Source of the DNA: Rehmannia glutinosa
Taxonomy: Eukaryota > Streptophyta > Magnoliopsida > Lamiales > Orobanchaceae
Direction of reading: 5' to 3'
Length of the DNA: 64,000 bases
Assembly (NCBI GenBank): GCA_016081115.2
Contig: JABTTQ020002616.1
Coordinates: 124,001 to 188,000, forward strand
The notes beneath the pieces were generated by a model. It saw nothing but the letters and a program-made list of their open reading frames with translations. It did not search any database and was not told the DNA's origin. Positions within the stretch are counted from its first letter, which is position 1. The number at the start of each line of letters is the position of its first letter. Below, piece by piece: positions 11,583-23,021 of the stretch. The position numbers and the translations under genes are program-made.

Positions 11583-12239
11583 ATCACATAGTGCTGTGTG
11601 ACCATGAACTGTATTTTCTTGAAGCGTATAAGTATATTATTTAAATATTTTTATCACGACGCTTTGCGAATCGTGTGTGTGAATTCATGCATCATACTCA
11701 CGCGTTTTTCATATAATGTTTTCTCACATTAACTATATATCGCCACACTTGCACACGATCACCCCATCCATCGAGATTTTGTCTCATCCCCACCTATTTT
11801 CTAACCTTAGATGAGGATTTCGTTGAAGATGTTGAACCGGCCCTGGATTTAGACTTGTACTCCGCTTGTTGGATTTACTATCTCTTGTTGTTGATGTCGT
11901 CGGACTTGTTACTATTATTTCTTTGTTGGACTTACTACTTCTTCTTGTTGTTGTTGGACTCTTTTGTTGTGTTTATTGTTGGACTCTTGTATTCCTTTTC
12001 ATTAGGTTTGTAATTGAAGGGCGTAGGACCCTTTGACTTTTAAATTATCTTTGGTTGATTTTCGGGATGTAATTTCGGATAATTGTGAGACTGTAAGTTG
12101 TAATTTGTACTTGTTCTTTATTCCATTGCTATTTGACTGTTTCATTGGGTTCTCGATGATATTTGTCAAGATTGTTTGGTTATTTGTATTTAAGTTGTGG
12201 ATCGTCGTCGCGTCTGTTTGGGCGCGTGATTGGGTTAAG

Positions 12240-12251
12240 TGGTATCGAGCT
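12240..12251 (+). other. Primer-binding site, tRNA-iMet type (second internal region)
   Basis: TGGTATCGAGCT, the same variant as at 2386 and in the same context (GAGCTCGGCTAGTAAGATG). It shows that a second internal region starts directly after the shared LTR. Confidence 0.75.
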
Positions 12252-12520
12252 CGGCTAGTAAGATGAAACTTACACCGAGTGACCAGGATAGGACCCTCGG
12301 TCTATGTTTTGGGTAATCGCGACTTGACCAATTAAGTGTGAAATCGATTTCAAATTGGCATAGAACCGTCTTATTGATGTTTGAACTAAGTTAGAACGCA
12401 TGTTTTGAGATTTCATAGTCATACTTGTTTTGACTTAGTTGTTTCTTGACCGATTTCCTTTATTCTCTCCCTATCTTTCCTCTACCTTTGGTCGATCCGC
12501 CTTAGTTTTGTTTGATCGGG

Positions 12521-13207
12521 ATGGAGTCGGCGCCGCCTTCATGGTGGGATGTTTTCCATGCCCGTCTTTGAAGGGAATATTACGGCACGATGATTCAGCG
12601 CACGGGAGAGTGATCGCGCGACCACGAGCTAGCCCAGAGCGCCAACGTAATAGGGACTGACTCGGCCGCTTGGCGAGGAGCCAAGATGAGAAGAGCGAGT
12701 GACCACTTTGTCATCAAGGACCGCGACAACACCATAAGAGCGGAGGACCAAATCTGAGTATCGGAGCGCTAGATAACATGCGAGAGAAGATGAAGAGGCG
12801 TGTGGCCGCGCGAGAAATGGGAGATTGACGCCCGCCTATATCCGCGACACCGTCGAGCGCTTGGAGAGACCCTCATCAAGCGGATAACGATCATAGAGGA
12901 CCTTACACAGGCCCTAGCTCGGAGAGACAACGCACCGGGAGGCTGCTTTGGCGGCTAATGCTCGGCCATTACCACCACCCGAGGTGGAGCCCGTACTGAC
13001 GCCGAGGAGGATCGAGGAAGATCCCGAGGAGGATTCGTCGACATTGGAGAGCCCGAGGCACTAGAGGCTGCTCCACTCAATGAGGCTCGGGATTCGAGCG
13101 GTGGTTGGACTTCGTGGATTGGCCCGAGGTTGAGGCACCACCGGCCCGACCCAGCCCCGATTATGGACATAGGCTGCGGCGACGATGATGGCGATCTCAC
13201 CGATTAG
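12521..13207 (+). pseudogene. Second copy of the extra ORF upstream of gag
   Basis: ATG 12521 opens M-E-S-A-P-P-S-W-W-D-V-F-H, and the stop TAG is at 13205-13207. Content is colinear with 2685-3378: Q-R-N-R-D coiled-coil-type section, A-R-R-D-N-A-P, a proline/acid-rich part, and an end in D-D-D-G-D-L-T-D. Stops and frameshifts fall at positions different from the first copy, so the ancestral frame probably ran through. Function is unknown and no named domain was recognised. Confidence 0.5.
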
Positions 13208-13496
13208 TTAGCGATTGTCATTTTGTACTTCGTTGTTGTAGTCGTGTATTCCAGTGTTGTACCTTACCTTTATTGTACTAGATTCTCATTTGTATTTTGG
13301 TTTTGATGTATCTTAACTTAGTATTACTCTTTGTTGTACTATGGGTGTATTCAAGTTTTACATTAATGGATATGCCTTTTGCTATTTATTGATACCTTGC
13401 ATTTGTTGTTTCTTTCCTGTGATATCACTTGCTTTACGCGAATAATTATTGTATTTATTTACTCGTGAATCGCAACTAACGCTTAAAGATCTGAGA

Positions 13497-14190
13497 ATGG
13501 CCGAACATCGAGGGCGTGGGAGACCTCATCGCGTTCCACGAGGTGATGATGACGTACCCAGGATCGGGTACCCTCTCCGAATTACCACCGCCTCCTCCAC
13601 TCTTTGCATGAGACAATTTGACCGCACAAGCCTTACAAAGCAAATCTTGGTTTTCATGAGGCAATGCATGAGAGCCTCAACCCCGTGCTCCCGAACCGCC
13701 AAAGAGGCGAACGATCGCACGTTGGAGCGATTTCTATGGTTCGACCCACCAGCCTTCTTGGGAGAGCCGGATGATTTGAAAGCGAGAAGAATGGGTAGAG
13801 AAGTTGGAGAATATCTTCAATGCTCTCTATCAAGGATGACAGCGTAAAGTCACACTCGCCGTATTTCATCGGAATCTAGGCGCTAGAGAGCTTGGTGGAG
13901 GGCGTTGAAAGGAGATGGGAACAGGACCAGGGTAGTCGAACATGGGGAAATTTCTTGGTGAGTTCAATGAGAAGTATATTCCACGAGGTTGTGAAAGAAG
14001 CGCGCCGAGATGAATTCCACAAATTGAGGCAAGCGGGAATCTGATGTAGCTCCGCTGAGTCCGAATTTCACCGATTGTCCAAGTATGCTCTGGGGACAAT
14101 CGATCAAGAGGATAAGCTTTACAAGTTCACTCGAGGATTGAAACTCGGAACTTCAGAAACAACTCATCGATTGTTGAACCGACAACCTAC
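13497..14190 (+). pseudogene. gag: Gag of the second Tekay-like internal region, truncated
   Basis: Same start as the first copy (M-A-E-H-R-G-R-G-R-P) and the same capsid core (E-R-F-L-x-F-D-P-P-A-F-L-G-E-P-D-D near 13722-13775). Homology to 3668-4350 stops at the word CGACAACCTACTC near 14190. Beyond that, SIRE-like LTR sequence begins. The zinc knuckles and all of pol are therefore missing. Several frameshifts are present. Confidence 0.85.
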
Positions 14191-14191
14191 T

Positions 14192-15521
14192 CGGTCTTGA
14201 GGGACAACTTAGTTTGACATTCACAAATGTAGAGTTAGCCACTCATGACTCAATCGAGCTGTTCATAAGATAAGTCGGTGATTGATTAACCTTTTTATAA
14301 AAACAACAAACTTGGTTTTTATTTGAAGTCTTTCACCCTTTGATTAAAATATGTTTTGAACACTTGTTTTATGGTTAAGTTATTATTAGTAGACTTAAAA
14401 ATATCTAACAAAGTGAGATATAAGATATGCAAGAATTAAATTGATGAAAGATAAATGACACAAAGCAAGTTTTATAGTAGTTTAGAGATGGGGTAATTTC
14501 TCTAATCCACTCCTCTAGCGACCCCGGAGATAATCTACTAAGTAACGGTGACTTTGTTATAAAAGGATGACGAGTCGAGAAAACTTTGATCACACGGTGG
14601 CATCTCGTAAGACTCGCCTTCTTCACAAGACGGTTGTCGTGCTACTTGACTCCTTGAGAATTTTGGATTTGATCATGCAACCCTCCAACAAGTCCAAAGT
14701 TTTGGTTCGAATCGAACCTTACTACACTTCCTTCTTGGATTGCGGACCCCTTATCTTTCAACAAATATTTTCCTCTTCAACAGTTTGAAGTTTATATTTT
14801 CTTCAATAAGTATGTTGGATCGATTTCCTTCGAGTTTTAGGTAGTATGAATGCTTGAGCGTATTTTGCTTGCTCTTTGCTTGAATGTTTGCAGGTGTGTT
14901 TCTATTGCAAAATCATACTCTTTTTAATATTCTTGACCTTTTATAGTGCTCGATTGAAAAATATATCCGTCGAGAGAGATATATGCATTTTTCAAACAAC
15001 ACTTTGAGGTCGTTGGCTTGTCTTGTCTTCCAAAGTATTGATGTAGGCGATTCTGGTATTAATGCTCTGAGGCTAGCCTAAAACTCTGCAGGTTTGCGGG
15101 AGCATCCCATTGGTTCCTTGCTTTTTGCACTCTTTTCAAAAAACAACTTTATTGTCTGTGATCGACATGTCTACATTTGACTTTGCTTAACAATGGATCT
15201 CTTCAAATTTCTTAAGTCTTTTTTTTGCTTAACCCCTTAGACAGTCATCTCCACCTAATTGGGAGTGACTCGGGTTGTCAATCTATTTGAGACAATTTTT
15301 CTAATACTTGATCGATCCTTCATCGCAACAATCGGCTAACACATAGCGAGTCTTCACTTTGATTTTGATCAACTTCAGGAATCTTAAACTTGGTTGCTTC
15401 GACTCAGCCTAATAGAACCATATCTATTACATAGTTGATTTTCAAAGACAATTGGGGTGCCAACTTTCTTATCTAAGTTTTACATAGTATCTTGAAAATC
15501 TATTACATAAATTTCTCAACA
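14192..15521 (-). repeat. SIRE-like copy A 3' LTR (left end truncated)
   Basis: Homologous to six other LTRs of the same family in the window. Read on the minus strand it starts TGTTGAGAAATT at 15521 and runs leftward. About 110 bp at the LTR's 3' end, including the CCTACA terminus, are missing at the junction with the Tekay gag, so no target duplication can be checked on this side. Confidence 0.85.
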
Positions 15522-15535
15522 ATTTCACCCTTTTT
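15522..15535 (-). other. Polypurine tract of SIRE-like copy A
   Basis: On the minus strand AAAAAGGGTGAAAT directly precedes the LTR start TGTTGAGAAA. Copies C and D show AAAAAGGGAAAAAT-type and AAAAAGGGGGAAAT-type versions at the same place. Confidence 0.75.
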
Positions 15536-15724
15536 GATGATGCCAAAACTTAAATAAAATACCAAAGTAAATAGTGCATAAAAAGAATGATGGTTTGAAT
15601 ATGTCATTTTATTGAACATATCATTCTTGCACCTTACAATGTATTACAATGTGCAATGAAAAATTACCAAGTACTTACAATTTTTTATGTATTTACAATT
15701 AAGTAAAAATACAATAGGAAGGTG

Positions 15725-16259
15725 TAGGGTGTTCATTCGGTTAATTCGGTTAACCATTAACCGAAATGTTGAAAACCGATTAACCGAATTTGCTAATTGG
15801 CAAAACCATTAACCGAACCGAAATTACATTTACCGAATTAACCGAACCGAATTATATTTCGGTTAATTGATCGATTAACCGAATTAACCGAAATTTCTTT
15901 AAAATACAAAAATATATGTTGTATATATAATATATGATATAAATAAATAAATATAATTCATTGAAATTTATTTAAAATAAAAAATATAATTTTTATATAT
16001 AGTATATGATATAAATAAATAAAAATATATGCTATATATTATATATAATTATAATTATATATAAAATATATATTTTACATAATATTTCGGTTAAATCGGT
16101 TAATTCGGTTAATTTGAATTTTCGAACCGAATTAACCGATAACCGAAATTCTTCAAAACCTTTAACCATTCACCGAACCGAAATAATTCGGTTCTCGATC
16201 AATTAACCGAATTGATTCGGTTAACGGTTAAGAAAAAAATCGGTTAATTGAACACCCCA
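15725..16259. mobile_element. hAT-type MITE with 8-bp target duplication
   Basis: A 535-bp element starting TAGGGTGTTCATTCGG and ending GAACACCCCA, so the termini are inverted repeats. It is flanked by perfect 8-bp direct repeats GGAAGGTG at 15717-15724 and 16260-16267. The flanks are rich in GGTTAA/TTAACC words that can fold back. The centre is A/T-only. There is no coding capacity. An 8-bp duplication with such termini points to hAT-type non-autonomous elements. It lies in the 3' UTR of SIRE-like copy A, so it is younger than that copy. Confidence 0.85.
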
Positions 16260-16267
16260 GGAAGGTG

Positions 16268-19200
16268 TATGCAGTAGTCTTCGCCTCGCCGCTTCCTTCT
16301 TTCTCTCTTCGTCCTCTCTTCTTCAATCTTCTTTCGGTCTCTTCCTATACTTCTCATCTTCCACTCTTATCTTCTTCACATAAGCTCTTCTTGCATCTTC
16401 GTCTTTCCTTCTTCTCTCTTCCCATTCTTGATCTTGCCTTCTATTTCTTTTTCCTGGAGTTTGTCTCTGTATTTCTTCCGCAAATTCTCTATTCTTAAGT
16501 TCATTGAGTCTGCCTTGAGTATAACAGGTCTTTCTTTCGGGGATTTATGTATGTGACATTCTTAGTCCTTTGTGGTGGAGTGTCTCTTCCTCTTCCACCG
16601 ATCTTCCCTTCCTCCGAGTCGCCTCCTCCTCCGGGAGTGTCTTGCACAGCCGAGCCTTGAAGTTTTGTGACTACTTCCTTGAGTCTGCCGCTTCTAGGCC
16701 GATTGATATATCTCTAACCCTTTCTCCCAAGACAGATCCCATGCTTCTTTCAGAGTCATTCATTCAAAAATCCTTCCGACTTGAGGGTTTGTAACTCCTC
16801 AAGCAATCTGGCTCGGACCTACATCGGGAGCGGAGTTCTTTTGGGAGTTTCACGGTGGAGATTAGCGCAAGTAACGCTAGGGGACCATGGAACTTGGTTT
16901 GTAGACCTTCTATACGACATTGTTGCCTTTGTTCAACTTTTGCAAATTCGCCTCGATTGTAGCTCTTTACTTTTGAAAGGCTATGTCCGCTTTCTCAACA
17001 ATTGATAACTACTTTTTGGTAGATGTGCCAATGTTTGATTTATCCAAAATAATTTTCAATGGGGGAATGGAGGTCTTCTTAGATTGATCTTCCCCTTACT
17101 ATTGCATTCATTTTCCTCCTTTTTGGCATCATCACCAACTAGAGAGGGTTGAGGAGCCTTAGTCAAGAGTTTGTCCAACTTTTCATGTGTATTTGGGTGA
17201 GTCGCTCTTTGTTCGGATCTAAGAGCATTCATTTCGCATTCATGATCATCATTTCACTCCGAGTGCTCGCATGTTTTGAAAATCCTTTTTATGTTGAGCC
17301 TTTAGCAACTCCATATCGTCTTGTGCGCTTGATCCATCCTAAAGATGTGGTCTCGCGGCCTCATCAAACGGAGTCGCTTCACCGCTCCAAATCACCAATT
17401 TAGCGAAAAATGATTTGAAGTAGCTTACTTGCTTTCTTTTCGGTGCTTTTGTCCGCATAGTCCATTCACGAATTCGAGTTCTACTCGGCCTTTGGTTGAG
17501 CGCATCAAAGCTTTTTCCATAATATCCATCTCGAGAACACATAGCTTTGAAGGCTTTTCAAGTCTCGATGCCTCGGTGATTGATACTCCGCAACACGAGT
17601 CGACATCAAAGCCAAAAGGCACAACCCTTAAATCATCTAGAGCTACGAAGTCCTCGGATATATGTTCACCGTATAATTGGCACGTTCTTGAAGAGTCTCG
17701 GTTTCTATCGGGGCCTCTTAAACAAACGAAAAATAATCCACAAATAGGTCACTAAGGACTTCAGAACATCTCCCACTCCTCCTTCGAGAGCCTTTCCTTT
17801 GTTCCCCGACTTCCTTGACTCTTTGTGCCTTAGTTGTGGGAGCTTTATCGACAGATCGAATCAAGAATGTGTTAGCCCACGGAGCTGATTGAGTGTTCAT
17901 GGCCTTAGCTTGCTCAATAGCCTCTCAGTGGTGATGGAACCATAGGAGGTGGGCCATGAACCAATGTGAATTTTGAAGAGGCTTCTTTATGTGCCTTCTA
18001 CAATTGTGCCACTTGTTCCTCGATAGTTGGATCCTCCTCAATTTGTTCTTTGGGGTGGACTCAACTTCATTATCGATGTCCAAAACTCGATCGACACATT
18101 TTCATCAAAATCATGCAAACACACTAATCTCGTCCATTTAATAAGACTCGATGCAGAACCATCAACTTCTTTTTCTCTAAAACAACACCTAAGGAAGTCT
18201 CAACCTCCTTTGGGCTTTCAATAACCTGGCCAAAGTTTCAACCGCTATAAGGCCTTCAATATTATTCCCCTCGAGACACATTTGCATTGGGGTCTTGGAC
18301 ATTGGAATTCTTCAAGGTCTCAACCTTTTGGATTGCACTTTTATGACTAGCATCTCAATTGCCATGATCTGGTGTCCATCCTTTGCCTCGGCTAACTCGG
18401 CAGCGTCCTTGTCCTACGGTGCGGTTGGAATTTTAGTGAGACAGTCTTAACCGTCTAAGTGTCATCAATCCCACTCTCTTTGTTCATTTTTGGTCTCACA
18501 TTGGCCTCCTAACTTCAATTTATTTAAGTCTCCACATCCTCCTCCAACCCATTTGTGGTGTGTCTAGTTTCCCCTCGGTTAGCGCACCGGTGAATCACGA
18601 TCAGTGGGGTCAACTAGCACTTGAGACTCGGCCTGTTCTCTTTGAGTTATCAGCCGATTGGGCAGTTCTTTCAACAACTTTCATAGGGGTTAGCTCAACT
18701 AGGTTGCCCACTACATCTTCATCCCTAGCTTCATCGCCAATTTCCTGGTTGGTCCTTTGGAGTGTCTTTGGTGAGGTTGAGGCATCAATGTTCCTCACCA
18801 TTTCTCGAATATCAGGGGTATGAGAGATTTGCATAGATAATGATTCTCCAGGGCACCTTAGCAACGATTGCTCATGCATCTCATTGGACTCGTTCAAAGC
18901 TTGCTGCAGCTCGTCTTCTCATTTGGATCGGCGAAAGCATCCAATCACATCACTTTCGGCCGCCGCATGAGTTGTAAGGCACTCTCGGGAGCTTCGTGAA
19001 AGGGAAATAGTGAGGTTTTAGGGATTCCTCAACCGCCTTGGCATTCTCAATCGCCTTAGCATTTTGATCATCCTTCTTCTCATAAAGGTTGGTCGTGCAA
19101 AAGTCTGCATCGAGAGCAAAGTGAATACTGATGTTTCCCAAAAATTCTAGGAGATATTCCTCTTCTCCATGAACTCGCACCTTCTCGAGCGGATATCGGG

Positions 19201-20384
19201 CTGCACTCAGCTTCTAGGCTCTCCAAATGCGCATCGTGTCTTGAATGTTAGGGTATGCAGGGGTTAACATAAGAAGATCATTATCTTCCTCCTGCATAGG
19301 CTCTTCGACACCTTATGTTTCTCAAAGCAGCAACAACATCTGTCTAAGGAGATGTTACAACTAACTCTGCATTCCTTGTGTCAGTTGTGTCCTTTCTCGA
19401 TGTCTCAAAGATTCCCGCTCGACAAGCGTCTCTTGTTTGAGATGTATGTGTCTAAGCAGTACTGTTGGAGATTTTTTCTTAGTGTTTTCCACACCATCTT
19501 CATCCTTAGATATCACTTTGCTCCTCGAAGAGCTTCTTCCTTCTCGATTGTTCCGACTCGGCTAGCTCAACAGACTTTTTCGCTAGCTCGGTTGTGTCCT
19601 CGGGGACATGCTCGGTGGTGATTCCTCCTTTAGAGGTTGCGAGACCTCTTTTCATGGGCCTACCGGGCACCTAGGAGAGGTTGGCCTTAAACATCTTCAT
19701 GTTTGCATGAAAGGTTTTCCCATTTCAAAGAGGAACACCTTCTTTACCATCGATGGCCTAGAATCAGGCCATATCGATGAGTGGCAAACTTCCCATCTTC
19801 ACCAACCTTCATGTTCAACACATTTTGGCACGACTTACCGAACACGAACTCGCCGAGTTGACCTCCTCCTTCTCCTCCATGGTGGCCACCATTACAATCG
19901 GCCTTAGTGCGGGAGAGTGATTGAATGAGCCAAACTACATGTCTACATGCACTTTGCTACCACATCTACAAGCTTGTGTAGTCCTCTTTAATCGCCTTCT
20001 TAAAAGCTAAAAAGCTCTGTTTTCTCGAGTCTCGGGTTTGGCTATCTCCTTCAATGCAACAACCAAATCAACATCTTTACCGTTAGCTCTTTCAAGCCAC
20101 TGATGGGAAGAAAACAAATTGATCATCTAGGTCAACATCAGTCAACTTAAATTCTATGTTGTTAACTTATGAGCGAATCTCATCATTGCGAACCTCGGTA
20201 TTAACGTAATACATAGCAACTTCCTCTAGATAGGTATGAGAAAACTCCATAGTCGAAACTTCCCGAGACCCGCTTTCTCAAGTTTCTTTGTTTCAATGCC
20301 CTGTTTGACAAAGCCTTCAAAGTCAATGGTCGCACCGATATGGATTCTCTCAAAAAGCTTCACGTAGTTGTATGTTGGTGCCAT
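16268..20384 (-). pseudogene. Large additional ORF (aORF) of SIRE-like copy A, broken
   Basis: The start is at 20384 (minus ATG): M-A-P-T-Y-N-Y-V-K-L-F-E-R-I-H. The N-terminal ~100 residues (E-V-A-M-Y-Y-V-N-T-E-V then F-K-L-T-D-V-D-L) resemble the 'putative plant transposon protein' type of domain seen in extra ORFs of plant retroelements. A later conserved patch is G-K-T-F-H-A-N-M-K-M-F-K-A-N-L near 19690. The rest is acidic, proline- and serine-rich, with a T-P-D-I-R-E-M-V-R-N-I-D patch near 18800. It is colinear with 38800-43328 and 55389-59545. It occupies the place called env-like in SIRE elements, but I see no signal peptide or membrane segment. Many frameshifts are present. Confidence 0.6.
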
Positions 20385-20835
20385 TTTTAGTCATGAAAAC
20401 GAGAGATGGAAAAATAAGGTTTTGAGTATTTCATAGAGAGAGAGTTCGAGAATTTCTTTGAAAGCAAGAGTGTAAAGGTGAGGAAAGAGAAAATGAATTT
20501 TCTCTATATAAGGGACTTGAAAGGACAATTTTTTTATAATTTGAAAAGTTTAAAACTAATCAACGGTTGAGATAATGTTTGGAAATCGCATTAATTTTCC
20601 CACATTAAATGGAGCAGCATTTATATCCAATCATGGATAAATTGTCGCAGATTTTATGACATCATTAAATGACGCTAACGTCAAGCCTAAAAATATTCCC
20701 ACTCGCGGAAAACGATGCGTTTTCTCACTCAACTCATAAATGACTCATCTATCTTCATTTATGACTCCACTCTGCTACTTTCCATCGAATCGACTGAATA
20801 AACACTTGGTTGTCTAGCTAACTCGATATAGGTGA
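20385..20835 (-). promoter_or_regulatory. Promoter-like spacer between pol and aORF, copy A
   Basis: Read on the minus strand, CTTATATAG (20504-20512) lies about 120 nt before the aORF ATG. It is followed by a pyrimidine-rich, A/C-rich leader. Further upstream the sequence TGACGCTAACGTCA (20670-20683) carries two inverted TGACG cores, the binding word of TGA-type bZIP factors. A colinear spacer in copy D (54840-55388) has TGACGTCA and TGACGTGT. This is compatible with a separate aORF transcript; promoter activity is inferred. Confidence 0.4.
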
Positions 20836-23021
20836 CTAGCCATATAAGTCTGTTTCACTTGGTGAAATGTGAAACTCTTCGATATGCATTTCTCTAATCT
20901 TTAACCTTTCTTGAATGAGTCTTCGAGCTTCCCAACACATCTCAATCAGTCCAAGCTCATTCTTAAGTTCTTCAAATCTCGATTCACGTAACGGATTTGT
21001 GAATATATCGCCTAAGCGCTTATCGGTTGATATGTGTTCCAATGTGATGTCTTTCTTTTCAACATGATCTCTTCAAGTGATATCCGACATCAATGTGCTT
21101 GGTTCTTAAATGCAATACTAGATTCTGGGTAATTGCAATGGCACTTGTGTTATCATACATAATTGGAATCTCTATTTCTTCAATGTCATAGTCTCTCGGT
21201 TGTTGCCTCATCCATACGACTTGGGCACAATAGCCGCCTCGAGAATATACTCGCTTCACCTATGGATGTAGCTATTGAGTTTTGTTTCTTGTTGAACCCA
21301 AGAACCAATCTATTTCCAAGCATTTGACAAGTACCGGATGTACTCTTCCTATCAACTCTACATCCAACATAGTCGAACCTAGCTTGAATCCTCCTTCCTT
21401 TGGATACCATAAGCCAAATTCCTGGCATCCCTTCAAATATCTTAGGATTCGTTGGCTGCCGCGATCATATGACTTTCCTTTAGAGCGATCGAAATCTTGC
21501 ACATACACATACAGAAATGTGATGTCTGGTCTCATTGGTTGTCAAATAGAGAAATGATCCAATAAGGGCTATATACCTTGTTTGATCAACATATTTTCTT
21601 CTCGCATCCATATCCATCTTCATTGATGTATTCATGGGAATCTTCACAGATGACTTCTCTTCCATACCAAATTTCTTTATCAAATATCTGGTATATTTGG
21701 TTTGACTTATGAAGGTTCCATCCTTCATTTGCATGACTTGAAGACCAAGAAAGAAAGTCGGCTCTCACATCATGCTCATCTCAAACTTCCTTGCATAAAG
21801 TTTGAGAATTTGTCACACAACTCTTTATTTGTGTATCCAAAGATGATGCCATCGACATATATTTGAAAAAGCAAGATACTCTCCCCATCTTGAATTCTAA
21901 AGTCTGTTTCTATAAACTTTGCATTGGTGAATCCATTATCTATTAGAAGGCGAGACAATGTGTCATATCATGCTCTTGGTGCTTGCTTCAAACCATATAA
22001 TGATTTCTCGAGATTATAGACTTTATCTCCAATAGTTTTACGCTCAAAACCTGGAAGTTGTTACACATAAACTTCTTCTTCCAAAAGGCCATTAAAAATG
22101 CACTTTTCACATCCATTTGATAGATGTGAACTTCTTGTGTGCAAGATAAGCAAGAAACATCCTGATTGCCTCCGATCGGCAACAAGTGCAAAGGTTTCAT
22201 CAAAATATATACCCAATACCCTTTGGCTACCAATCTTACTTTGTTTCTTACTACAGATCCTCTTCATTCATCTTGTTTGAATACCAATTTATACCAATAA
22301 CATTCTCGGTGGGTAAGCCTTTGAACCAATTCCCAAACATTGTTCCTTTCAAACTAATTGACTCTTCCTACATAGTTAGAATCTAATGTGTGTCATTCAA
22401 TGCTTGTGAAACATCCTTGGCTCGGTCACCTGGGAAATGAAATAAGTGAACATAACTTCATGTTGAGTCATGGATCACGGTTCTCACTCCTTCTCTATTA
22501 TCTCCAATAACTAACTCGGAGGATGGTCTCTCGGCCATCTCACATCCGGTTGGAGCAAGTTTATTGGATTAAGTCTTCTTGCGGCTAAGTTGTCATGAAC
22601 AACTTCCTTTTGATCATCGTTTAGCGCAAATCTTCCGGCTATCTTTGAGATTCAACTATCTCATCTTCATCTAGGTTGAATCTTCGATATCTTCCTCAAC
22701 ATATGGACTCTTCGAATAGTTGGTGATTCATCTTGTCGCCTAACTCATCAATGTATTCTCCATTAACATTAGGTTCTTCAAAACCACATGGATAGACTCT
22801 TCTCGTGACCATAGTCCTCTTGTTCAACACTCAAAGCTTTACTCTCGGTGAGCATCCCAAAGAGATACCTTCATTAGCTTTAACATCAAAAGCTTTCAAG
22901 TTGTCCTTGCCATTATTGTGAAGGAAGCACTTACATGCAAAGATATGAAAATATCCAACATTTGGCTTCCTCCTACCCGTCCATTTCTTAAGGGGTTTTG
23001 GACAACTGCCTATTGATGATA
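20836..23021 (-). pseudogene. pol (RT-RH): Integrase C-part, RT and RNase H of SIRE-like copy A
   Basis: Minus strand, reading downward from 23021: integrase C-part K-P-N-V-G-Y-F-H-I-F near 22960; RT with V-Y-N-L-E-K-S-L-Y-G-L-K-Q-A near 22000; catalytic Q-I-Y-V-D-G-I-I-F-G near 21850 (YVDG in place of YVDD); and T-F-I-S-Q-T-K-Y-T-R-Y-L-I-K-K-F-G-M near 21690. RNase H follows with D-R-K-S-T-S-G-T-C-Q near 21370, D-N-T-S-A-I near 21160 and T-D-K-R-L-G-D-I-F-T-N-P-L near 21010. The order integrase before RT is Ty1/copia. The wording of RT and RNase H fits the SIRE/Maximus lineage. Frameshifts break it. Confidence 0.85.

Larger units (their letters stand above)
8199..12233 (+). repeat. Full-length Tekay-like LTR shared by two internal regions
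   Basis: Begins TGTGAAGCCCG directly after the polypurine tract and ends just before the PBS at 12240, about 4.03 kb, within the long-LTR range of Tekay/Del elements. Positions 9923-12233 repeat window positions 1-2383. It serves as 3' LTR for the element on its left and as 5' LTR for the truncated internal region on its right. It includes A/T-rich U3-like sequence, pyrimidine-rich runs near 8881-9010, intron-like modules at 9098-9545, and the three-unit repeat near 11450. No protein-coding gene is evident. Confidence 0.85.

Noticed and set aside
16268..20384. Reading the post-pol ORF as a retroviral envelope
   Set aside because: Position matches 'env-like' ORFs of SIRE elements, but no signal peptide, transmembrane segment or furin-type site is visible in any of the three copies; the N-terminal domain and coiled coil fit an intracellular protein better.
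20836..23021. Calling Y-V-D-G as a special RT variant
   Set aside because: The YVDD-to-YVDG change is a single base in an already broken frame and could be decay or a sequencing error.
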